Source: Streptococcus thermophilus (GTDB lineage: Bacteria; Actinomycetota; Actinomycetes; Mycobacteriales; Mycobacteriaceae). From it: 64,000 nt of DNA. This document shows, in pieces, positions 46,079-53,196 of this stretch; position 1 is the first letter of the stretch, and the number at the start of each line of letters is the position of its first letter. A program made the position numbers and the translations under genes. The notes beneath the pieces are model-generated. The model worked only from the letters and a program-made list of their open reading frames with translations, did not search any database and was not told the DNA's origin. Location of the stretch: the NCBI GenBank assembly GCA_900618065.1, contig UYIL01000003.1, positions 1,116,001 through 1,180,000 of the forward strand, written 5' to 3'.

Positions 46079-48497
46079 CCTCAACCGGCGCAGGAACTCC
46101 CCACCAGAAAGCCAGGCAATCATCTAAGTTGATTGAGCGCGTTGCATAATTGCAAGCGATTCGGAAGAAAGATTGGAATTCAGGAGAATTGCAGAACTCA
46201 AGTATCCGTTTTTCTTCCGCGAGACTCAGTTCACCGTATAGAACTGCAGCGCTGCCATCGGGAACGCCCTTGAACAAATGCCGTTGGACGAGCCTGGGAT
46301 AGTAGGAGAGGTTGGGAGCGTAGAAACTCTTTCCCGTGATCTTTGAGTTGAGTACGGTCTCGATCTGCTTTGCGACCTTTACGGGAACAAGAAAGTCATC
46401 GTCCCTATGAATGTGAGAACCGGCGCCCAAGTTGCGTCCGCGAATGACCGGGACTCCGTCTTCGCTCGCCATTTTTCGACTAATTGTGCGATCCCGCCAG
46501 GGCGTTAGCCGACCGAAAGCTACAGAGTCGCATATGGCATCGAACTCTTGGTCGCGATAGACAACCCATGAAGGGAACTTGGGATCCATACTGTAACCAA
46601 TGGGTTTATTGGTAGCGACGCGGAGTGGCCAACTCTTAAGTTTGAATACGCTCGTCGAATTCTCTGAGTTCCCAGCCCGAATAATTAAACCGATGGTTTC
46701 TACCTTGATTTCGGGGAAGCATATCTCGCCGAAATCGTAGACTGCACTTACCGTATTCTCTTCGGTTACCTTGTCCCGTATCTCTCTGTACGAATTCGCG
46801 TGCAACATTGCTTTCGGTAAGACAAACGCGATGCGGTTTCCCTCATGCAGAGCTTTATTGAGAAATCGTATCGACATTTCCTGGTGCACTGACCATACCG
46901 ATTCTTTATCCAAGGCCTTACGGCCAAACGGTGGATTACCCACTATCAAGTCGTACCCTTTGTTCTGGCTGCGCAAGAAGTCTCCGACCTTGTATCGGAC
47001 AGTGACACCCGTGGACAGAGCGTTCCCCAAAAGTCGCCTTTGGAAGCCGATAGCTTCGGGGTCGATATCGATTGAATCGATTTCCATGGACTTGTTCTCC
47101 AGCTCGGCCCACTTCAGTAGCTGGGTAACGAAAACACCCCCTCCTGAGGATGGTTCCAAAACGGTCAGTTTTCTCTTTCGCTCGAACCCGTGGATTGCAG
47201 GTTTCAGGACCGCGAATGCCACGAGCGGTTGTGTATAGTACGCAGCAAGATGAACTTTCGAAGTCTTCTCCAAGTTGCGGTAGGCAGCATGCTGAGAAAG
47301 TGTCGCCCATTCACCGGGCTTCAACCTGATTCCGCGAGCACTGAACGAAGCGAATGACCAAACCGCAGCTTTGATCTTTTGCGCGATGGATTCAGCAATT
47401 GGGTAAGGCATCGCCTCGCCCAGACACTGCCGGATATTGGGCGCATGCTTCTTGACGAGAACTGCGGTGGAATCCTCGGGAGTCTCCTCAAACCATTTGA
47501 AGCTTTCAGGGATCCCCATCATCCGCATAAGCTCACGGATGCTGAAAACTCGATCATCATGCGGGTGAACGGTATTTTGGGAAGCGAGAATGTCATTCCG
47601 TGTGTGGACACACGGTGGGATTGCGTCCCACGGAACCCTCCTGTACTTATCCCCATTCTTTCTCACGTTAGGTACCATTACACCGTTGACAACTCGGTGA
47701 GGCCTAAGATGCGGTTCTGCGTTGTCAAAAGCCGAAGCACCTTCTGGCAAGCCATGAATCCATGCGCGCATGTGATCCTTGTACGGGCGGAAACCGTGCA
47801 GCGGATCTTGTGGATCCACTTCTCCCATCGAGGACAAGGGTTTTAGGTCTCCGATCAGTTCCCGGAGAGTCACCGCCGTCGCGCGGTCAGGAAAGAGATC
47901 GAGTGGGCTGGCCCAGAGAACATCGTTCCTAACACCAATCGTAATGGATCGCTTTCTTCTTGAGGGTGAACCGTATTCTTCGAGCGGCAGAACAGAAGAA
48001 AAGAATTCGTACTCCGGGGTCAGCAAGCGCTCAATCTCATCTCCTATGGGTCTCGTTTCTTTGTCGAGACCTGTGCAGGGGGTTCTCATAAATGCAGGAA
48101 CATTCTCGATGACGAAAGTGAGAGGTTTGATCTTAAGAATGGCCTCAAGCGAGCGCACGACGAGGGAGTTACGCCCAAGTTCGTCACCTTTCTTATGGTT
48201 GGCGACTGACATTCCCTGGCAAGGAGGTGTTGCAAGGATGCAGGTAACCGGTTCTCCGGCTTTATTGGTCCAGTTCTTCGCGCGTTCCAGGATTCGGTTG
48301 AAAACCGTTTCAGTCTGAATATCGCCGCAAATGAGATCCTCGGCAGCAGCAATATCATTCAATCGCTGCAGTTCGAGCCGGCGCGAAATGAGCTCGGCAC
48401 TTGCTACGCAGTGAAAACCGGCATCTTTGAAGCCTAGATCCCCAATTCCCCCGGAGCTGAACAAGCTGATATAGGAAGGAGTCGTCTCGAATTTCAT
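46062..48497 (-). CDS. Fused m5C-m6A DNA methyltransferase
   Basis: 811 aa with two complete methyltransferases. m5C part (1-375): SLFSSGGIGDLGF (motif I), catalytic PPCQ Cys93, ENV (131-133), RRKRSITIGVR, and RVFSIRELMRMMGIPESF. m6A part (415-811): LEPSSGGGVFV (motif I), DIDPEA and NPPF (521-524), then a likely target-recognition region (about 675-735). It protects both strands against the HNH nuclease. Low GC, foreign. No Shine-Dalgarno before the ATG; palindrome AACTGA-A-TCAGTT lies upstream (48532-48544). Confidence 0.88.
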   Translation of the reverse strand: MKFETTPSYISLFSSGGIGDLGFKDAGFHCVASAELISRRLELQRLNDIAAAEDLICGDIQTETVFNRILERAKNWTNKAGEPVTCILATPPCQGMSVANHKKGDELGRNSLVVRSLEAILKIKPLTFVIENVPAFMRTPCTGLDKETRPIGDEIERLLTPEYEFFSSVLPLEEYGSPSRRKRSITIGVRNDVLWASPLDLFPDRATAVTLRELIGDLKPLSSMGEVDPQDPLHGFRPYKDHMRAWIHGLPEGASAFDNAEPHLRPHRVVNGVMVPNVRKNGDKYRRVPWDAIPPCVHTRNDILASQNTVHPHDDRVFSIRELMRMMGIPESFKWFEETPEDSTAVLVKKHAPNIRQCLGEAMPYPIAESIAQKIKAAVWSFASFSARGIRLKPGEWATLSQHAAYRNLEKTSKVHLAAYYTQPLVAFAVLKPAIHGFERKRKLTVLEPSSGGGVFVTQLLKWAELENKSMEIDSIDIDPEAIGFQRRLLGNALSTGVTVRYKVGDFLRSQNKGYDLIVGNPPFGRKALDKESVWSVHQEMSIRFLNKALHEGNRIAFVLPKAMLHANSYREIRDKVTEENTVSAVYDFGEICFPEIKVETIGLIIRAGNSENSTSVFKLKSWPLRVATNKPIGYSMDPKFPSWVVYRDQEFDAICDSVAFGRLTPWRDRTISRKMASEDGVPVIRGRNLGAGSHIHRDDDFLVPVKVAKQIETVLNSKITGKSFYAPNLSYYPRLVQRHLFKGVPDGSAAVLYGELSLAEEKRILEFCNSPEFQSFFRIACNYATRSINLDDCLAFWWGVPAPVEASSTG

Positions 48498-48781
48498 ACT
48501 TGTAATTTACCGTAGAAGGAGACGAACCGAAAACTGAATCAGTTCTTCCTTCAGGTCTGTTGCAATGCGGTTTTGCGCCGTCGATTATTGGGGAGCTTGT
48601 CAAGATCAGGCGGGATAGCTTCCCCGATCTGGAATCTAGGAGCGGCCACGAGGGTTGTGCTCCTTTGGGACGGTTAGTGTTTCTGCTTCTGGGGTAGAAC
48701 AATATTCTCCGGCTGTAAAAACGATACAAAGCTCTAAACCTTTCTTTGTCTTTGCATCGAGAATGGTCTGTTGAGTTTTAT
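48498..48781. other. Intergenic between methyltransferase and Nudix gene
   Basis: 284 bp of lower-GC DNA with no convincing ORF. Contains the palindrome at 48532-48544 and the likely methyltransferase promoter. The right side is the 3' flank of the Nudix gene. Confidence 0.4.
48532..48544 (-). promoter_or_regulatory. Palindrome upstream of methyltransferase
   Basis: AACTGA-A-TCAGTT, a perfect 6+1+6 palindrome 35-47 bp upstream of the methyltransferase ATG. Such sites can be operators, including self-regulation by m5C enzymes, but no regulator gene is present. Confidence 0.3.
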
Positions 48782-49174
48782 TCAGGGGTACTTCGTCGCA
48801 GGAAGAACGGCCTGCGCCCAGTCACGGGAGTCGAGTTCGTCAACGGGCACCCAGCGGGAGTCGGCGTGCTCAGTCAGGGTGGGTTCTTGGCCGCTGGTGA
48901 GGGTGCAGCGGAACGTCGATAAGCGGATTGTGCCGAAGTCGTATGTGTGCTCGGTGGTGGTGATGTGGGGGCCGACGGTGGCGTCGATAAGCAACTCTTC
49001 TTTGAGCTCGCGCGCGAGGGATTCTTTGGGGGTCTCACCGGGCTCGATTTTGCCGCCGGGGAACTCCCACTTGCCGGGAAGCGCTTTTCCGGGACCGCGC
49101 CGGGCGGCGAAAACGGCGCCGTCGCGAATGATCACGGCACCGGTGACATCAATTGCGGGCTTGGTTGCGGCCAT
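48782..49174 (-). CDS. MutT-type Nudix hydrolase
   Basis: 130 aa with a full Nudix box, GGKIEPGETPKESLARELKEEL, plus N-terminal VTGAVIIRDGAVFAARR. Sanitises oxidised nucleotides (8-oxo-dGTP class). Base composition and two copies of the 11-bp GCTTATCGACG word mark it as core DNA. An IS3 element begins only 5 bp upstream of its ATG, so its original promoter is gone. Confidence 0.92.
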   Translation of the reverse strand: MAATKPAIDVTGAVIIRDGAVFAARRGPGKALPGKWEFPGGKIEPGETPKESLARELKEELLIDATVGPHITTTEHTYDFGTIRLSTFRCTLTSGQEPTLTEHADSRWVPVDELDSRDWAQAVLPATKYP

Positions 49175-49243
49175 GGATTGGGCCCGGCCCCCGGAAAGTA
49201 GACACCGTGGGGGTGAAATTATTGGCTTTACTCTAGCGCATTG

Positions 49244-50128
49244 TTAGGAAGCGTGAGTTTCGTACTCAATGGGTGTGAGGTACTTGCACCAGGAATGCCT
49301 TCGGGTGGTGTTGTAGCGCGCACACCATGCGAAGACGTCGCGCCGGCAGACTAGCTGATTGGAAAAGACTTTCTGGTCTTTGAGCACTTCTCGTTTCAAC
49401 GCCGCGTTAAACGACTCCGCGAGTGAATTATCAGCGCTGCTGCCAACTGCTCCCATCGACTGGGTGACGTTGAGTCTTCGGCAGACAGCCTGAAACTGCG
49501 ATGAGGTATACACGCTGCCATGATCTGAGTGGAAGATCGCCCCGGAGAGACTGCCACGGGTACGGCGAGCATGCTCGAGCGCTTCTTCGACGAGGTCGGT
49601 GCGCATGTGGTCTGCGATCGCGAAGCCGACGAGCATCCGCGAGTAGCAGTCAATCACAGAAGCCAGATACATATTCGACCCGTCTGCGATCGGCAGATAG
49701 GTAATATCGCCGACGAGGATCCTATTGGCAGCTGGCGCAGTGAAGTTACGCTTGACCAGGTCAGCGAATATAAAGCGATGACGCTCACGCTGCGTTGTCG
49801 TGACCTTACGTTTTTTCGTGTAGCCGCGCAGCTGAAGCTTCCTCATAATCCGGGCGATGCGCTTATGGTTGACCGGTCCGGTGCTACTGTACGCATCGTT
49901 GAAAGTCAGCTCGGCGGCAATGCGTTTTGCGCCGTAGAGCTGCCTCTTGTCGTCGAAGATGGCCTGGACCTTGGCTCCGAGTATGGCATCATCAACCAGT
50001 CTGCGGTGCCGCTGGGCGCTGCTAGCTTTCCATTTGTAGTAGGAGCTGCGGTTTAACCCGAGTACGGTGCACATCCGCTTGACCGAGTAATCGGTGCGGT
50101 GGTCATCAACGAACCGGAAGCGGATCAC
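49244..50128 (-). CDS. IS3-family transposase OrfB (copy 1)
   Basis: 294-aa DDE integrase-fold transposase: Asp141 (GDITYLP), Asp202 (HSDHGSVY), Glu238 (SLAESFNAALK), N-terminal HTH_21 (YGAKRIAAEL). Starts GTG overlapping the orfA stop by four bases (GTGA). No A6G-type slippery run, so coupling is more likely than programmed frameshifting. Confidence 0.95.
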   Translation of the reverse strand: MIRFRFVDDHRTDYSVKRMCTVLGLNRSSYYKWKASSAQRHRRLVDDAILGAKVQAIFDDKRQLYGAKRIAAELTFNDAYSSTGPVNHKRIARIMRKLQLRGYTKKRKVTTTQRERHRFIFADLVKRNFTAPAANRILVGDITYLPIADGSNMYLASVIDCYSRMLVGFAIADHMRTDLVEEALEHARRTRGSLSGAIFHSDHGSVYTSSQFQAVCRRLNVTQSMGAVGSSADNSLAESFNAALKREVLKDQKVFSNQLVCRRDVFAWCARYNTTRRHSWCKYLTPIEYETHAS

Positions 50129-50436
50129 CAGTTCGTCTCTTCCATGAAATATTTGGCTGCCTTACGCAAAATATCGCGTTCTTCTTTCAGGCGGGCGTTT
50201 TCCTGTTGCAGCTGACGTAGCTTCTCAGCATCGGTCAGTTGCCTCGCACGATCAGCACGTAAGCCCGCTGAAAGCTGGGGTTTCGTGCCAGTTCCGTACT
50301 TATCAACCCATACGCGAAGCGTGGAGCGGTTGATCCCTAAATCAGCGGCCGCAGCGTTCAACGACACCTGTGGATCGTTCTCGTACATCGCGACCGCGTC
50401 GCGCTTGAACTGATCCGAATAAACCTTCCTAGGCAT
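50125..50436 (-). CDS. IS3-family transposase OrfA (copy 1)
   Basis: 103-aa HTH_Tnp_1 protein: YSDQFKRDAVAMYENDP, INRSTLRVWVDKYG, then a leucine-zipper-like tail (LRQLQQENARLKEERDIL). Recognises the IS ends and partners OrfB. Confidence 0.95.
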   Translation of the reverse strand: MPRKVYSDQFKRDAVAMYENDPQVSLNAAAADLGINRSTLRVWVDKYGTGTKPQLSAGLRADRARQLTDAEKLRQLQQENARLKEERDILRKAAKYFMEETNW

Positions 50437-50485
50437 GGAGGTAGATTACCTTTCCCCGACTCAACACAGCCGGAATCAGAGGTGT

Positions 50486-51346
50486 CTACCAAACAGGGGT
50501 CAGGTCCGGTGGTTCGAGATAGACGAACAGTAGGTTGTTTCGCCATAGGTGGTTGAGGCTGTTGTAGGCCTTGCGGGTGGGTTCGTGTGTCCACGACCAG
50601 GTGCGTTGCCGTGTGGCCGGGTCGGTTGTCCACGTTTTCTGGTTCATCCAGTCGCGGTAGACGTTGCCGTATTCGTGTAGCTGCGCACCCCATGCCGCGG
50701 CTTCATCCAGGGTGGTGATTGTGGTGAGGTTGAGTGCGAGTTGGTAGATCGCTCGTCCTGCATCGGTGCGTGGGCGTGAGGTGGTGTGTCGGCGTACCAC
50801 GCGTTGGGCGTGGACGAGGCAGCGCTGCACTTTCGTTGTGGGCCAGCATGTTTTGATTGCGCTGGCGGCGCCTCGGCCGCCGTCGATCACCACCATCACT
50901 GGGGCAGGAATACGTTCGAGCAACCTTTGGTAGTCGCGGGTCGTTTCGTGCAAACACCAGTGCCAGGCGATGACGTGATCCAAGGTGGCAGCCACGATAA
51001 GACACCCGCCGGCGGTGTAGGTGCCGTCAAGAAAGACCTGGTCGTAGACCCGTCCTTCGTGCCCGATCGTGGGATCAGGCACATCGACAAGCCAAAACGT
51101 TGCAAACCGGCGTTGCAGGGTGCGTGGGTCGCAGCCTGTTTTGAAAGCGGTGGTTTTCAGGCTGTCGCCTGTGGTGACGTGAGTGATGAAAGCGTCGAAG
51201 GCGGCGGCGTTGGTGATATCGGGCCGTCGTTTCGTGGCGGAGGCGCCGCAGATCTTGCACCGCCATCGGGTGCGGTTGGCGGAGGTTTTGCCGTTGCGCT
51301 TCATATCACCGCCGCACACGCGGCAGCGGGGTCGGTTCTTTGGCAT
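50486..51346 (-). pseudogene. Truncated IS1249-like transposase
   Basis: First ~279 residues of an IS1249-type (IS256-related) transposase: zinc ribbon CRVCGGD/CKICGAS, Asp107 (FLDGTY) and Asp155 (VVIDGG). The reading frame then runs seven codons into IS3 copy 1 and stops, so the C-terminal part with the catalytic Glu is missing. Not functional alone. Confidence 0.85.
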
Positions 51347-51366
51347 TTACAAAGCCAACAACGCCC
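50508..51366 (-). mobile_element. Remnant of IS1249-like element
   Basis: 859-bp fragment cut at both sides by identical IS3 copies. Neither of its own inverted repeats is evident. Could be the cargo of an IS3 composite structure, or the target of two insertions followed by recombination. Confidence 0.75.
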
Positions 51367-51430
51367 GGGCCCGGCCCCCGGAAAGTAGACACCGTGGGGG
51401 TGAAATTATTGGCTTTACTCTAGCGCATTG

Positions 51431-52315
51431 TTAGGAAGCGTGAGTTTCGTACTCAATGGGTGTGAGGTACTTGCACCAGGAATGCCTTCGGGTGGTGTTG
51501 TAGCGCGCACACCATGCGAAGACGTCGCGCCGGCAGACTAGCTGATTGGAAAAGACTTTCTGGTCTTTGAGCACTTCTCGTTTCAACGCCGCGTTAAACG
51601 ACTCCGCGAGTGAATTATCAGCGCTGCTGCCAACTGCTCCCATCGACTGGGTGACGTTGAGTCTTCGGCAGACAGCCTGAAACTGCGATGAGGTATACAC
51701 GCTGCCATGATCTGAGTGGAAGATCGCCCCGGAGAGACTGCCACGGGTACGGCGAGCATGCTCGAGCGCTTCTTCGACGAGGTCGGTGCGCATGTGGTCT
51801 GCGATCGCGAAGCCGACGAGCATCCGCGAGTAGCAGTCAATCACAGAAGCCAGATACATATTCGACCCGTCTGCGATCGGCAGATAGGTAATATCGCCGA
51901 CGAGGATCCTATTGGCAGCTGGCGCAGTGAAGTTACGCTTGACCAGGTCAGCGAATATAAAGCGATGACGCTCACGCTGCGTTGTCGTGACCTTACGTTT
52001 TTTCGTGTAGCCGCGCAGCTGAAGCTTCCTCATAATCCGGGCGATGCGCTTATGGTTGACCGGTCCGGTGCTACTGTACGCATCGTTGAAAGTCAGCTCG
52101 GCGGCAATGCGTTTTGCGCCGTAGAGCTGCCTCTTGTCGTCGAAGATGGCCTGGACCTTGGCTCCGAGTATGGCATCATCAACCAGTCTGCGGTGCCGCT
52201 GGGCGCTGCTAGCTTTCCATTTGTAGTAGGAGCTGCGGTTTAACCCGAGTACGGTGCACATCCGCTTGACCGAGTAATCGGTGCGGTGGTCATCAACGAA
52301 CCGGAAGCGGATCAC
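51431..52315 (-). CDS. IS3-family transposase OrfB (copy 2)
   Basis: 294 aa, identical in translation to copy 1, with the same GTG start overlapping orfA by four bases and an intact DDE triad (141, 202, 238). The sameness implies very recent transposition or gene conversion. Either copy could mobilise the whole 49180-52694 block. Confidence 0.95.
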   Translation of the reverse strand: MIRFRFVDDHRTDYSVKRMCTVLGLNRSSYYKWKASSAQRHRRLVDDAILGAKVQAIFDDKRQLYGAKRIAAELTFNDAYSSTGPVNHKRIARIMRKLQLRGYTKKRKVTTTQRERHRFIFADLVKRNFTAPAANRILVGDITYLPIADGSNMYLASVIDCYSRMLVGFAIADHMRTDLVEEALEHARRTRGSLSGAIFHSDHGSVYTSSQFQAVCRRLNVTQSMGAVGSSADNSLAESFNAALKREVLKDQKVFSNQLVCRRDVFAWCARYNTTRRHSWCKYLTPIEYETHAS

Positions 52316-52623
52316 CAGTTCGTCTCTTCCATGAAATATTTGGCTGCCTTACGCAAAATATCGCGTTCTTCTTTCAGGCGGGCGTTTTCCTGTTGCAGCT
52401 GACGTAGCTTCTCAGCATCGGTCAGTTGCCTCGCACGATCAGCACGTAAGCCCGCTGAAAGCTGGGGTTTCGTGCCAGTTCCGTACTTATCAACCCATAC
52501 GCGAAGCGTGGAGCGGTTGATCCCTAAATCAGCGGCCGCAGCGTTCAACGACACCTGTGGATCGTTCTCGTACATCGCGACCGCGTCGCGCTTGAACTGA
52601 TCCGAATAAACCTTCCTAGGCAT
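52312..52623 (-). CDS. IS3-family transposase OrfA (copy 2)
   Basis: 103 aa, identical to the copy-1 OrfA. Together with OrfB it makes a complete transposase set. Terminates in the GTGA overlap with orfB. Confidence 0.95.
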   Translation of the reverse strand: MPRKVYSDQFKRDAVAMYENDPQVSLNAAAADLGINRSTLRVWVDKYGTGTKPQLSAGLRADRARQLTDAEKLRQLQQENARLKEERDILRKAAKYFMEETNW

Positions 52624-52695
52624 GGAGGTAGATTACCTTTCCCCGACTCAACACAGCCGGAATCAGAGGTGTCTACCAAACAGGGGTCAGGTCCG

Positions 52696-52785
52696 CGCTA
52701 TTCGCGCCTCGGTCGTGCCGTCGTCTACGCCGTTGCCGATCTTGACGAGTTCGCCCGTGAAAACGCTGTCGGCGGTGGTGCGTAG
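52696..52785 (+). pseudogene. 3' fragment of an excisionase-type HTH gene
   Basis: Frame entering from the IS end reads RYSRLGRAVVYAVADLDEFARE and stops at 52783. The pattern R-x-G-R-x-V-x-Y-x-x-x-D-L-D-E-F is the C-terminal half of HTH_17/excisionase-like domains found in plasmids and mobile elements. IS copy 2 removed its 5' part. Confidence 0.7.
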
Positions 52786-52804
52786 CCATGCAGAAAATGA
52801 AAAA

Positions 52805-52826
52805 CTCCGCTGCGGCAACAGCGGAG
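52805..52826. terminator. Terminator-like hairpin
   Basis: CTCCGCTG-cggcaa-CAGCGGAG, perfect 8-bp stem. AAAA on its left gives a U-run on the minus strand. Lies between the HTH fragment and rep, probably insulating rep. Confidence 0.6.
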
Positions 52827-53196
52827 CAAAATAAAAATCACTACGCTCACAAGATTACGCGAAACGATGCCGCACAACAAGAGATAAATTCATGCCTGCG
52901 GCACGGCTGTCAGGTTTCTCCAAGATTCACAGGGAATTCTTCCACGAAAAGTGAATTCTCGAATACGGTGTGGTTTTTTGGTTTTTTCCAAACGGAATTT
53001 CACCAACCGCAAAACGAAAACCCGCAACTACCAGTAAAAACACTAACGCGCGCGGGCGGCTTGGGCTTGTGTCGCCCGCGCGGGTTCCGCTGCGAAAATT
53101 TCTGTTTCCGCAGTTCACAGCGTTGCGTTTCTGCGAAAAACACAGATCGCAAAATCTGTGTTTTGTGTGTTTTGCGGGTGTTGGCGGTGGTGCACG
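52827..53196. other. AT-richer region upstream of rep (candidate origin)
   Basis: About 370 bp without a gene. Has a T-rich stretch (52970-52990) and two strong hairpins: arms CGCGCGGGCG/CGCCCGCGCG (53049-53058, 53073-53082) and an 11-bp perfect stem AAAACACAGAT/ATCTGTGTTTT (53137-53164, loop CGCAAA) that ends 32 bp before the rep ATG. HUH Rep proteins nick in hairpin-presented DNA, so this is where a double-strand origin would sit; the nick site itself is not identified. Confidence 0.5.

Larger units (their letters stand above)
49180..50507 (-). mobile_element. IS3-family element, copy 1
   Basis: 1328 bp with 27-bp imperfect inverted repeats (left GGGCCCGGCCCCCGG..., right ...CAGGGGTCAGGTCC; both carry GGTGTCTAC/GTAGACACC inside). 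Holds orfA and orfB. Base-for-base the same as the copy at 51367-52694 wherever I compared. No 3-4 bp target duplication is visible around it, so the flanks were rearranged or recombined. Confidence 0.92.
51367..52694 (-). mobile_element. IS3-family element, copy 2
   Basis: 1328 bp, same orientation as copy 1 and offset by exactly 2187 bp at every feature. Left neighbour is IS1249 DNA, right neighbour a truncated HTH gene of the integrated plasmid. No target duplication visible. Confidence 0.92.

Noticed and set aside
49244..50436. Programmed -1 frameshift between IS3 orfA and orfB
   Set aside because: No A6G or similar slippery heptamer near the junction; the GTGA overlap suffices for coupled translation.
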